A DNA stretch of 64,000 bases from Streptomyces fragilis (lineage in GTDB: Bacteria > Actinomycetota > Actinomycetes > Streptomycetales > Streptomycetaceae): the NCBI RefSeq assembly GCF_003112515.1, contig NZ_BEVZ01000002.1:682001-746000 (forward strand), in the 5' to 3' direction. The notes below the pieces were generated by a model. The model ran no database searches and had not been told where the DNA came from. It saw nothing but the letters and a program-made list of their open reading frames with translations. Below, piece after piece: positions 8,861-18,413 of this stretch. The first letter of the stretch is position 1. Every line of letters starts with the position of its first letter. A program made the translations under genes and the position numbers.

Positions 8861-9490
8861 CTACCTCCGCCCCTCGCAGACCCACTCCAGGCCGCCGCGC
8901 AGGTGGGCGAGGAAGGCGGGGTCCGCGTACGCCGCGGAGTCGTGGCCCAGGGCCGTGAAGAAGACGCGCCCGCGGCCCTGGCGGTGGTGCCAGGCCAGCG
9001 GGTGACGGTCCTCGCCGCCCCGGAGCAGGACGGCGACCTCGGCCGGGTCCGGGACCGGGTCGAAGTCGTACCACTCGTCGCTCCACGTCCACTCGGCCGG
9101 CAGGTGGGCCGTCGCCGGGTGCGCGTGGTCCTCGACCAGGACCACGCCGGTGCCGAACGGGGGATGACCGGCGAACCGCGACCGCTGCAACTCGCCCGTG
9201 TACCAGGGCCAGTTCTCCTCGGTGCAGGCCGCCGAGTGCAGGCCGGCGAAGCCGGTCCCGGACTCCACCGCGGCGGCCAGCGCGGCGCGGCCGGCGTCGG
9301 TGAGGATGTCGCCGGAGGTGCAGAGGAACACCACCGCCGCGTACGGCGTCAGGTCGCCCTCCAGGGCGGCCGGATCCTCGGTGGCGTCCACGGTGAAGCC
9401 GTCGAGGCCGCCGACCGCGGCCAGCGCGGCGGGGATCGAGTCGTGGCGGTAGTCGGTGGTGCGGGTGTGGACCAGCAGGCGGCGCGTCAT
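8861..9490 (-). CDS. ThuA domain-containing protein
   Basis: A 209-residue ThuA-like protein (class I glutamine amidotransferase-like fold, without the amidotransferase Cys triad being evident). Family features are the N-terminal LLVHTRTTDYRHDSIPAAL, the FLCTSGD strand, GLHSA, and WHHRQGRGRVFFTALGH near the end. ThuA proteins are linked to trehalose or other sugar utilisation, and many actinobacterial copies are fused to secreted sugar-binding domains. This one is a bare cytoplasmic domain. It lies 79 bases past the alditol oxidase gene on the same strand, so a shared role in sugar or polyol metabolism is plausible but inferred. Confidence 0.85.
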   Translation of the reverse strand: MTRRLLVHTRTTDYRHDSIPAALAAVGGLDGFTVDATEDPAALEGDLTPYAAVVFLCTSGDILTDAGRAALAAAVESGTGFAGLHSAACTEENWPWYTGELQRSRFAGHPPFGTGVVLVEDHAHPATAHLPAEWTWSDEWYDFDPVPDPAEVAVLLRGGEDRHPLAWHHRQGRGRVFFTALGHDSAAYADPAFLAHLRGGLEWVCEGRR

Positions 9491-9569
9491 GGCGACACGG
9501 TAGGCCGTACCGCGCGCCCACCGGCGGGCGGGAGGGGGATCGGCCGCGCCCGCCGGCGGGCGGGGCGGC

Positions 9570-10889
<1,320 letters not shown>

Positions 10890-11048
10890 TCAGCCTCTCA
10901 CCCGGGCACGGGAAACCCCTCACCTGGTCCGACGACTGTGAGGTCCCCCACATCGGGGCGGGGGCGGAGGCGTGTCACGGGGACCCGGTACCGCGCCCGC
11001 GCCACCGGCGGCATACGGTGAGAAGTCGCGCATGGGAAGGAGAACGGT

Positions 11049-12413
11049 ATGAGCACGGGCACGGGCAGTCGTACCGCGCTGGTCGAGGATCTGATGGAGC
11101 GGTTCCCCGGGGTACCGCGGGAAGCCGTGTTCAAGGAGGACCTGCTGCGAGGCGGTGTCGCCTTCGACGCCTCGGCCCTCAGTGACAACGAGGACGGCGA
11201 GGTCAAGCCGAAGTCCTACTTCATCTTCTCCTTCGACCACGGCACCCTGCCCGAACTGGGCGAGGCCGCGCTGCGGCGCCCGCCGGAGGAGATCATCCTC
11301 ACCGGCGGCCCCTACGACCTGCGGCGCACCGTCGTCTCGGTCCGGGTCAACCCGAACTCGCCGTACCGGGTCGCCGCCGACGAGCACGGCGTGCTGGGCC
11401 TCTACCTCGACGGCAAGCGGATCGCCGACGTCGGCGTACCGCCGATGCCCGAGTACTACCGGCACAAGCTCTCCAACGGGAAGTCCGTGATGGAGGTGGC
11501 CCCCACCATCCAGTGGGGCTACCTGATCTACCTGACGGTCTTCCGGGTGTGCCAGTACTTCGGCGTCAAGGAGGAGTGCCAGTACTGCGACATCAACCAC
11601 AACTGGCGCCAGCACAAGGCGGCCGGCCGCCCCTACACGGGCGTCAAGGACGTGGAGGAGGTGCTGGAGGCCCTCGAGATCATCGACAGGTACGACACCC
11701 AGAAGGTCTCCACCGCCTACACGCTCACCGGCGGCGCCATCACCTCCAAGGTCGCCGGGCGCGACGAGGCCGACTTCTACGGCCACTACGCCAAGGCCAT
11801 CGAGGAGCGCTTCCCGGACCGCTGGATCGGCAAGGTCGTCGCCCAGGCGCTGCCCAAGGACGACGTGCAGCGGTTCAAGGACTACGGCGTCAAGATCTAC
11901 CACCCCAACTTCGAGGTGTGGGACGAGTACCTGTTCAAGCTGCACTGCCCCGGCAAGGAGCGGTACGTCGGCCGTGACGAGTGGCACCGGCGGATCCTGG
12001 ACTCCGCGGAGGTCTTCGGCCCGCGCAACGTGATCCCGAACTTCGTGGCCGGTGTCGAGATGGCCGAGCCGTTCGGCTTCAAGACGGTCGACGAGGCCAT
12101 CGCCTCCACCACCGAGGGCCTGCGGTTCTTCATGTCGAACGGCATCACGCCCCGGTTCACCACCTGGTGCCCGGAGCCGACCACGCCGCTCGGGAAGACC
12201 AACCCCGACGGGGCGCCGCTGGAGTACCACATCCGGCTGCTGCAGGCCTACCGGCAGACGATGGAGGACTTCGGTCTGTCCTCCCCGCCCGGGTACGGCC
12301 AGCCCGGCCCCGGCCGCGCGGTCTTCTCGGTGAGCTCCTTCATGGACAGCCTCCCCGCCGACGAGAGTTACGTCGACAACGAGATCGCCGCCGCGACGGT
12401 CGAGCAGGCCTGA
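11049..12413 (+). CDS. Radical SAM protein with CX8CX2C cluster motif
   Basis: A 454-residue radical SAM-type protein. The only cysteine cluster able to hold the iron-sulfur centre is Cys168-x8-Cys177-x2-Cys180 (VCQYFGVKEECQYCD), not the canonical CX3CX2C. Downstream, TLTGG (about 229) and IYHPNFEVWDE resemble the glycine-rich and later beta strands of the SAM barrel, and FTTWCPEPTTPLG lies near the C-terminus. Family members occur widely in actinobacteria, but I know of no reaction assigned. The start has a good GGAAGGAGA site. A strong hairpin follows, so it is probably a one-gene transcript. Function is not proposed. Confidence 0.8.
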   Translation: MSTGTGSRTALVEDLMERFPGVPREAVFKEDLLRGGVAFDASALSDNEDGEVKPKSYFIFSFDHGTLPELGEAALRRPPEEIILTGGPYDLRRTVVSVRVNPNSPYRVAADEHGVLGLYLDGKRIADVGVPPMPEYYRHKLSNGKSVMEVAPTIQWGYLIYLTVFRVCQYFGVKEECQYCDINHNWRQHKAAGRPYTGVKDVEEVLEALEIIDRYDTQKVSTAYTLTGGAITSKVAGRDEADFYGHYAKAIEERFPDRWIGKVVAQALPKDDVQRFKDYGVKIYHPNFEVWDEYLFKLHCPGKERYVGRDEWHRRILDSAEVFGPRNVIPNFVAGVEMAEPFGFKTVDEAIASTTEGLRFFMSNGITPRFTTWCPEPTTPLGKTNPDGAPLEYHIRLLQAYRQTMEDFGLSSPPGYGQPGPGRAVFSVSSFMDSLPADESYVDNEIAAATVEQA

Positions 12414-12435
12414 CCGCGAGGTCCCCGCTCCTCGG

Positions 12436-12478
12436 CGCCCCGTGCGGCCGGCCCTTCCCCGGGCCGGAGCGCGGGGCG
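12436..12478 (+). terminator. Hairpin terminator after the radical SAM gene
   Basis: Outer arms CGCCCCG/CGGGGCG and inner arms CCGGCCC/GGGCCGG pair with a small internal loop, forming a long stem 22 bases after the stop codon. Confidence 0.7.
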
Positions 12479-12566
12479 TCCGTGTGTTCCGGTGACCGCG
12501 GGCCGTTACCACGGGCGAGAGCTGCTGGAAACAGGCGTGCGAAAAATGGGTGGTACTTTTTCGGTC

Positions 12567-13238
12567 ATGTCGAGTTCTGCCCTCTCGACCACGGCCGACC
12601 CCCAGGCCGCGGTCGACTCCCCGGCCCCGGCCCCCGCCGCCCCGGCCACTCCGCACACCCTCGTGGAGAACCTGGCGGCGTACGTGATCGGCGCCTTCCT
12701 GATGTCCTGGGGGCTCACGCTCCTGCACGCGGTGGGCGGCGTCACCGGCGGCCTCGCCGGCACGTCCTTCCTCATCAGCTACGCGGGCGGACTGCCGCTC
12801 GGCGTGGTGTTCTTCGTCGTCAACCTGCCCTTCTACTACTTCGCCGTGCGCCGCATGGGCCGGTCGTTCACCCTGCGCACCCTGGCGGTGGTCGCGCTCA
12901 CCTCGGCGCTGACCCCCCTCCAGCAGGAGCTGGTCACCCTCTCCGGGATGAGCCCCTGGTACGCCGCGGTGTTCGGCGGCCTGTGCGTCGGCCTCGGCAT
13001 GATCGTGGTGTTCCGCCACAACGCCAGCGGCGGCGGCTTCGGCATCCTCGCCCTGCACCTGCAGGACCGCTACGGCTGGCGGGCCGGGTACGTGCAGCTC
13101 GCCCTGGACGCCGTGGTGATCCTCTGCGCCCTGCCGCTGGTTGAACCGGAGGTGGTCCTCGCCTCGCTGGCGGGCGTCGCCGTGCTGAACCTGGTCATCG
13201 CGATGAACCACCGGCCCGGCCGCTACAACGGCAGCTGA
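12567..13238 (+). CDS. YitT family membrane protein
   Basis: A 223-residue integral membrane protein of the YitT/DUF161 (YczE-like) family with about five hydrophobic helices between residues 30 and 215. The family-typical GGVTGGLAGTSFLISY follows the first helix, and GMIVVFRHNASGGGFGILAL comes in the second half. The function of the family is unknown. The start is uncertain: the ATG at 12567 precedes a low-complexity Ala/Pro N-terminus, an ATG at 12546 and a GTG at 12492 are in frame, and none has a strong ribosome site. A leaderless or weakly translated mRNA is possible. The SulP gene follows after 66 bases. Confidence 0.78.
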   Translation: MSSSALSTTADPQAAVDSPAPAPAAPATPHTLVENLAAYVIGAFLMSWGLTLLHAVGGVTGGLAGTSFLISYAGGLPLGVVFFVVNLPFYYFAVRRMGRSFTLRTLAVVALTSALTPLQQELVTLSGMSPWYAAVFGGLCVGLGMIVVFRHNASGGGFGILALHLQDRYGWRAGYVQLALDAVVILCALPLVEPEVVLASLAGVAVLNLVIAMNHRPGRYNGS

Positions 13239-13304
13239 CCCGCGCCGCCCTCCGTCCCTTCTTCCCGAGCGCCCTGGCGGCGCCCCGTACAGGAGCGGTC
13301 CCGT

Positions 13305-14816
13305 ATGTCCTTCACGCCGTCGCCGGCCCCGGCCGGTGCGCGCCGCCGCCCCTGGCCCGTCCTGCCCGCCTGGGTGCGCGACCCCAGGGTCTGGCGCACC
13401 GAGGTGCTGGCCGGCCTGGTGGTCGGGCTCGCCCTGATACCCGAGGCGATCTCCTTCTCGGTGATCGCGGGCGTCGACCCGGCGGTCGGCCTGTTCGCCT
13501 CGTTCCTGATGGCGGTGACCATCTCGGTGGTGGGCGGCCGCCGGGCGATGATCTCGGCGGCCACCGGCGCGGTGGCCCTGGTGATCGCCCCGCTCAACCG
13601 GGAGCACGGGTTCGGGTACCTGATCGCCGGCGTGATCCTGGCGGGCGTCTTCCAGATCGCGCTGGGCCTGCTGGGCGTGGCCAAGCTGATGCGGTTCGTG
13701 CCGCGCTCGGTGATGGTGGGCTTCGTCAACTCGCTGGCCATCCTGGTCTTCATGGCCCAGGTCCCCGAGCTGCGGGACGTGCCGTGGGCGGTGTACGTCC
13801 TGCTGGCGGCGGGCCTGGCCATGCTGGTGTTCTTCCCCCGCATCAGCAGGGCGGTGCCCGCCCCGCTGGTCACAGTGGTGATCCTCACCGTGATCACCGT
13901 GGCGGCGGGGATCGCGGTGCCGACCGTCGGCGACCGCGGTGAGCTGCCGTCGGCGCTGCCCGTGCCGGGACTGCCCGACGTGCCGCTCACCCTCGACACC
14001 CTCACCACCGTGGCGCCCTACTCCTTCGCGATGGCGCTGGTGGGCCTGATGGAGTCGCTGATGACGGCCAAGCTGGTCGACGACATCACCGACACCCGCT
14101 CCAGCAAGACCCGCGAGTCCGTCGGCCAGGGCATCGCCAACATCGTCACCGGACTCTTCGGCGGCATGGGCGGCTGCGCGGTCATCGGCCAGACGATGAT
14201 CAACGTCAAGGTCTCCGGCGCCCGCACCCGGCTGTCGACCTTCCTGGCCGGCCTCTTCGTGCTGATCCTGTGCGTGGTGGCCGGTCCGGTGGTCTCCGAG
14301 ATCCCGATGGCGGCGCTGGTCGCGGTGATGGTGATGGTCTCGGTCACCGCCTTCGACTGGCACTCCGTCGCGCCCCGGACGCTGCGGCGGATGCCGCTGG
14401 GGGAGACCACGGTGATGGTGATCACCGTCGTGTGCGTGGTCGTCACCCACAACCTGGCCGTCGGCGTGGTGGTCGGCTCGATCACCGCGATGGTGGTCTT
14501 CGCGCGGCGGGTCGCGCACCTGGTGGACGTCACCGCCGCCGTCCGGCCCGAGGACGGCCGGGTGGTCTACCGGGTCGCCGGCGAGCTGTTCTTCGCCTCG
14601 TCCAACGAGCTGGTGACGCGGTTCGACTACCAGGGCGACCCGCAGGACGTGGTCATCGACCTGTCCGCCGCGCACATCTGGGACGCCTCCTCGGTGGCCG
14701 CGCTGGACGCCGTCGAAAACAAGTACGCCCAGCGGGGCAAGCGGGTCACCGTGGTCGGCCTGAACGAGCCGAGCGCCCGCATCCACGAACGTCTCGCGGG
14801 CCGGCTCTCCGGCTGA
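13305..14816 (+). CDS. SulP family anion transporter with STAS domain
   Basis: A 503-residue SulP permease. The N-terminal part carries about ten or more hydrophobic segments, with the SulP signature region VLAGLVVGLALIPEAISFSV at about 34-53. The last roughly 110 residues form a cytoplasmic STAS domain (VVIDLSAAHIWDASSVAALD). SulP proteins carry sulfate, bicarbonate or dicarboxylates; no carbonic anhydrase is fused or adjacent here, so the substrate is open. The CAGGAG site and 66-base spacing suggest transcription together with the YitT-like gene. Confidence 0.88.
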   Translation: MSFTPSPAPAGARRRPWPVLPAWVRDPRVWRTEVLAGLVVGLALIPEAISFSVIAGVDPAVGLFASFLMAVTISVVGGRRAMISAATGAVALVIAPLNREHGFGYLIAGVILAGVFQIALGLLGVAKLMRFVPRSVMVGFVNSLAILVFMAQVPELRDVPWAVYVLLAAGLAMLVFFPRISRAVPAPLVTVVILTVITVAAGIAVPTVGDRGELPSALPVPGLPDVPLTLDTLTTVAPYSFAMALVGLMESLMTAKLVDDITDTRSSKTRESVGQGIANIVTGLFGGMGGCAVIGQTMINVKVSGARTRLSTFLAGLFVLILCVVAGPVVSEIPMAALVAVMVMVSVTAFDWHSVAPRTLRRMPLGETTVMVITVVCVVVTHNLAVGVVVGSITAMVVFARRVAHLVDVTAAVRPEDGRVVYRVAGELFFASSNELVTRFDYQGDPQDVVIDLSAAHIWDASSVAALDAVENKYAQRGKRVTVVGLNEPSARIHERLAGRLSG

Positions 14817-14843
14817 CCCGCGCCGTGACCCGCGCCCGGGGGT

Positions 14844-14873
14844 CCGCCCTCCCGCCCACCGGCGGGGAGGCGG
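14844..14873. terminator. GC-rich hairpin between convergent genes
   Basis: Arms CCGCCCTCCCGCC and GGCGGGGAGGCGG pair with two central mismatches around a 4-base loop, between the convergent SulP and LppU-like genes. Confidence 0.5.
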
Positions 14874-14895
14874 GCTCCTCGGCACGCCGGTGCGG

Positions 14896-15636
14896 TCAGA
14901 CCTCGCCGCCGCAGATCACGTCGTACGGCCGGCCGAGCGCGAACAGCAGCTCCATCGGCTCCGTCGTCCCGGACGGGCACTCGGTCTTCTTCCTGACCAG
15001 GCCGAGGACCTTCAGGCCGGACGGCCCCGCGGACGCGCAGGCGATCTCCTGCGCCCGGTCGTCGACGCAGTCGCCCTCCACCAGCTGACCGCCGCCCGCG
15101 CCCGCGTCGCCCGGGTGGTCGCCGGACAGGTTGCGGCCGCAGACCGTCTCGCCGGGGACGCCGCCGGCGGCGTCCGAGCCGCCGTAGGTGATCGACACCT
15201 CGATGATCAGGTCGGTGCCCGCCGGACACCGGACCGACTCCGGCATGATGCTGCCGTCCATGACCTCCAGCGCCTCGAAGGTCGCCCCGGACTCGTCGCA
15301 GTCGAGCATCCGGTAGCGGTCGGAGCCCTTCTCCGGGTCCGGGCCGCCGCAGTCGCCCTTGCTCCAGCTGCGCGCCTTCCCGTCACCGCCGGAGGAGGAC
15401 GCGGACGACGCCGCCGCCGACGACGACAGCGCCGACGACGACCCGGACGACGAGGTGTCGTCGTCGCCGAGGGCCTGCGAGACGCCGACACCGAGCGCGA
15501 TCACCACGCCCAGCGACAGCAGACTCCCCAGGCAGCCCTTCGCCCGGCTCCCCGCGGACGGCTGCCCCGGCGGAACCGGTGGTGGCGACGGCGGGGTGTC
15601 GTTCTGCCACGTCACGTTGGTGTGCCTCCCCTGCAC
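14896..15636 (-). CDS. LppU/SCO3897-like membrane-anchored protein
   Basis: A 246-residue protein with a short Pro-rich cytoplasmic N-terminus, one membrane helix at about residues 37-55 (GSLLSLGVVIALGVGVSQAL), a Ser/Ala linker, and an extracellular domain with eight cysteines likely to form disulfides. This layout, with two related Cys-containing halves ending in LFALGRPYDVICGG, resembles the LppU/SCO3897 family of streptomycetes. The function is unknown. The chosen ATG at 15636 gives the usual short Pro-rich head. No ribosome site stands out. Confidence 0.7.
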   Translation of the reverse strand: MQGRHTNVTWQNDTPPSPPPVPPGQPSAGSRAKGCLGSLLSLGVVIALGVGVSQALGDDDTSSSGSSSALSSSAAASSASSSGGDGKARSWSKGDCGGPDPEKGSDRYRMLDCDESGATFEALEVMDGSIMPESVRCPAGTDLIIEVSITYGGSDAAGGVPGETVCGRNLSGDHPGDAGAGGGQLVEGDCVDDRAQEIACASAGPSGLKVLGLVRKKTECPSGTTEPMELLFALGRPYDVICGGEV

Positions 15637-15863
15637 TCGACGGACACGGGGGAGGACGGCGGGCCGTCACGGGCGGTTCCGCAGGGAGGCACCCGGGTCC
15701 CGCGCCCCGGCCGACGTGCTCCGCCCCGAGCCGGTACCGGTGCTCCCCTCGCAGCCGACCCCGTGCGTGTCCGCGCAGCTGGCCGGCGGCCCCACCGCCT
15801 GTTGTCACCTTTTGACTCACGCAGCCCGGCGGCCCGGAACCGCAGCGCCGGGCGGTGCTCGGA

Positions 15864-17099
15864 TCAGCCCAGGACGGTGCGCAGCGCCGTCAGCAGGCGG
15901 TCGACGTCCGCGTCGTCGTTGTACGGGGCGAGTCCCAGCCGCACGCCGCCCTCGTCACCCAGGCCGAGGTGGCGGGACGCCTCCAGGGCGTAGAACGAGC
16001 TCGCCGGGGCGTCCACCCGGTGTTCCGCCAGCCGCCGCGAGACCTCGGCCGCCGCGACGCCCTCGACGGTGAACAGCAGGGTGGACGTGCGGAGCGGGGC
16101 CCGCGAGTGGAGGGTGACGCCGGGGTGCTCGGCGAGCCCTGCCTCGATGCGGGCCCGCAGCCGGTCCTCGTGGTGCTCCACCGCGGCGAAGGCGGCGACC
16201 AGCCGCTCGCGGCGGTCCGCGCCGCTCGTGCCGGCCGGCGCGAGGGAGGCCCAGTAGTCCACCGCGGCACGGGTGCCGGCCAGCAGCTCGTACGGCAGGG
16301 TGCCCAGCTCGAAACGTTCCGGCACGGCGTCGCCGGACGGCAGCAGCTTGTCCGGGCGCAGCGACTCCAGCAGCTCCGCGCGCCCGGTGAGCACCCCCAG
16401 GTGCGGGCCGAGGAACTTGTAGGGCGAGCAGACCAGGGTGTCCGCGCCGAGGGCGGGCAGGTCGACGGCGACGTGGGCGGCGTAGTGCACCGCGTCGACG
16501 TGCAGCAGCGCGCCCACGGAGTGCGCCAGTGCGGCGAGGGCCGGCACGTCGGGACGGGCGCCGTTGAGGTTGGAGGCGGCCGTGACCGCGACCAGGCGGG
16601 TGCGGGGCGACAGCACCTCCTCGAGGTGCTCCGGGCGCAGTTCGCCGGTGACGGTGTCGAAGCCGGCCCACCGCACGGTGGCGCCCGCCGCCTCGGCGGC
16701 CTGCACCCACGGGCGGATGTTGGAGTCGTGGTCCAGCCGCGTGACCACCACCTCGTCGCCCGGCCCCCAGCCCTTGGCGAGGGTGCGGGCGAGGTCGTAC
16801 ACCAGCTGGGTGGCGCTCCGGCCGAACACCACGGTCGAGGGCGGGGTGCCGAGGAAGTCGCCCATGGCGCTCCGGGCCCCGGTGACGATGTCGTCCGCGT
16901 TGCGCTGCGCCTCGGTGAGCCGGCCGCGGTTGGCCAGCGGACGGGTGAGGGCCTCGGCGATGGCCTCCACGACGGGCGCGGGTGTCTGGGTGCCGCCGGG
17001 AGCGTCGAAGCGGGACCAGCCGGAGGCGAGCAGGGCGGGGAAGGCGGCGCGCACGGCGGCGGCGTCGAAGGGCGCGTCGAGGGACGTCTCGAGGGACAT
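15864..17099 (-). CDS. Cysteine desulfurase-like class V aminotransferase
   Basis: A 411-residue PLP-dependent class V aminotransferase of the cysteine-desulfurase-like subgroup (TIGR01976 type). The PLP-binding Lys is Lys228 in SPYKFLGPHLG, and the Asp/His of the cofactor site lie in LHVDAVHYAAH. Members of this subgroup resemble SufS/Csd but are not linked to an Fe-S operon, and none of the suf genes is near. The ATG at 17099 has AGGAGG eight bases upstream; the much longer open frame upstream is a shadow. The true substrate (cysteine, selenocysteine or another amino acid) is unknown. Confidence 0.85.
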   Translation of the reverse strand: MSLETSLDAPFDAAAVRAAFPALLASGWSRFDAPGGTQTPAPVVEAIAEALTRPLANRGRLTEAQRNADDIVTGARSAMGDFLGTPPSTVVFGRSATQLVYDLARTLAKGWGPGDEVVVTRLDHDSNIRPWVQAAEAAGATVRWAGFDTVTGELRPEHLEEVLSPRTRLVAVTAASNLNGARPDVPALAALAHSVGALLHVDAVHYAAHVAVDLPALGADTLVCSPYKFLGPHLGVLTGRAELLESLRPDKLLPSGDAVPERFELGTLPYELLAGTRAAVDYWASLAPAGTSGADRRERLVAAFAAVEHHEDRLRARIEAGLAEHPGVTLHSRAPLRTSTLLFTVEGVAAAEVSRRLAEHRVDAPASSFYALEASRHLGLGDEGGVRLGLAPYNDDADVDRLLTALRTVLG

Positions 17100-17436
17100 C
17101 AGGGGCCTCCTGGGCGGGCGAAAGGCGACGTCACGCCATGATCGCAGCAGTGCCCGGAGGAGGGAACGAGCAGGTCCGGACGCGGCGGCTCCCCAAAGCC
17201 GCTCCGCGTCCGGACCCCATGCCGGAAGGTCGGAGGCCGATGACCCTCCGGTGGTCCAACTCCCCCCAGGTGTGCGCCCGGTGGGCGCGTGGCCCCGGGC
17301 CGGAACCGCGCGCGGAACCGCTCCACGCGTTCCGTGTCCGGCGAGGGGGTGTCCCGCAGCGGGAAGGGCAAACCCGTCCCGAGGCGTTCCGTGACCGCTC
17401 CCGCCTCCTCGCGCGGCGACGAATGCGCCGCCGTCG

Positions 17437-17454
17437 CACTTGTCACAACATGTG
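17437..17454. promoter_or_regulatory. Inverted repeat, possible operator
   Basis: CACTTGT and ACATGTG are separated by four bases and match as an inverted repeat in six of seven positions. It lies in a locally AT-richer stretch about 160 bases upstream of the orphan thioesterase start. Confidence 0.35.
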
Positions 17455-17578
17455 CCGTTAACCGGAACATTCCTCGGATGTGGGGAAAATCCTGCCGGAT
17501 CTCGCGGTCCGGTGAAGCCGCAGGCCCGGGAAGGGCGGGCGGCCGATCGGCGGTCGAGCGGACGGTGCCATGATCGGA

Positions 17579-17590
17579 GCACACGTGTGC
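17579..17590. promoter_or_regulatory. Perfect 12-bp palindrome before the thioesterase gene
   Basis: GCACACGTGTGC is a perfect palindrome 22 bases upstream of the GTG start at 17613, just before the ribosome site. Its position suits a repressor site over the start of transcription. Confidence 0.45.
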
Positions 17591-17612
17591 AGTCGAGCGG
17601 AGGGACGGGGCA

Positions 17613-18374
17613 GTGACCGAGCGCCCGCAGAGGACGGCCTGGATACGCCGGTTCCACAGTGCGGCGCAGGACGCGCCGCACGTCGTGTTCTTCCCGCACG
17701 GCGGGGCCGGCGCCACCTACTTCCACCCGCTCTCCCACGCCCTCGCCCCATCCGTCCAGGCGCTGGCCGTCCAGTACCCGGGGCGGCAGGACCGCATCGC
17801 CGAGCCCCTCGTCCCGGACGTCGGCGCACTCGCCGACCACATCGCCCGGGAGCTCGAGCCCTGGGCCGACCTCCCGCTGGTGCTGTTCGGCCACAGCCTC
17901 GGCTCGGCCGTGGCCTTCGAGACCGCCGTCCGGCTGGAGCGGAGCGGGGCGAAGGTCCGCGCACTGATCGCCTCCGCCCGCCGCGCCCCCTCGCTCGCGA
18001 CGCGCCGCGCGCTGCCGGCGCTGGAGAGCGACCGCGAGGTGCTCGACATCCTGGAGATGCTGCGCGGGGACACCGGCTCCCCGATGCCGGAGGACCCCGC
18101 CTTCCTCGAGCTGGTCCTGCCGACCGTCCGCAACGACTTCCACGCCAGCAACCACTACCGCGCCCCCGCCGGGCTGCGCCTGCGCTGCCCGGTGACCGCC
18201 CTGGCGGGGGAGAGCGACCCGGCGGTCGAGGTCGCCGAGGTCGAGCGCTGGTCGCAGCACACCACGGGAGCGTTCCGGCTGCGCACCTTCCCCGGCGGAC
18301 ACTTCTACCTCGACGACCGGGTCGAGGAGATCCGCGCGGAGATCACGGCGGCCGCGGGGGCCGTCACCACCTGA
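17613..18374 (+). CDS. Type II thioesterase (orphan)
   Basis: A complete 253-residue alpha/beta-hydrolase thioesterase of the GrsT/RifR family. All triad residues are canonical: Ser95 in GHSLGS, Asp202 in GESDPAV, His230 in GGHFYLDD. The N-terminal FFPHGGAGATYFHPL and QYPGRQDR segments are typical. These enzymes clear stalled acyl chains from NRPS/PKS carrier proteins. No synthetase gene is adjacent, so it may serve a cluster elsewhere. The GTG start follows a GGGACGGGG site. It is convergent with the NmrA-like gene. Compare the Cys-type relative at the left edge of the window. Confidence 0.9.
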   Translation: MTERPQRTAWIRRFHSAAQDAPHVVFFPHGGAGATYFHPLSHALAPSVQALAVQYPGRQDRIAEPLVPDVGALADHIARELEPWADLPLVLFGHSLGSAVAFETAVRLERSGAKVRALIASARRAPSLATRRALPALESDREVLDILEMLRGDTGSPMPEDPAFLELVLPTVRNDFHASNHYRAPAGLRLRCPVTALAGESDPAVEVAEVERWSQHTTGAFRLRTFPGGHFYLDDRVEEIRAEITAAAGAVTT

Positions 18375-18413
18375 CCCGACCGCCGGGCGGGGCACGCCGC
18401 GCGGGCGTGGCCC

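Larger units (their letters stand above)
17100..17612. other. Gene-free 513-bp region with two inverted repeats
   Basis: This divergent region separates the cysteine-desulfurase-like gene from the orphan thioesterase. I find no convincing gene in it. It is less GC-rich around 17437-17500 and holds two inverted repeats, listed separately, that may be regulator sites for the thioesterase gene. Confidence 0.6.

Noticed and set aside
10920..14885. A very long open frame (1321 codons) on the minus strand
   Set aside because: It runs opposite to the radical SAM, YitT-like and SulP genes and through their intergenic spaces; its translation is low-complexity His/Gly/Arg-rich, as expected of a shadow frame in high-GC DNA.
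15864..18395. Fusion of the cysteine-desulfurase-like protein to a long N-terminal domain (843 codons)
   Set aside because: The upstream part is a shadow across the gene-free region and the thioesterase gene; AGGAGG and an ATG mark the real start at 17099.
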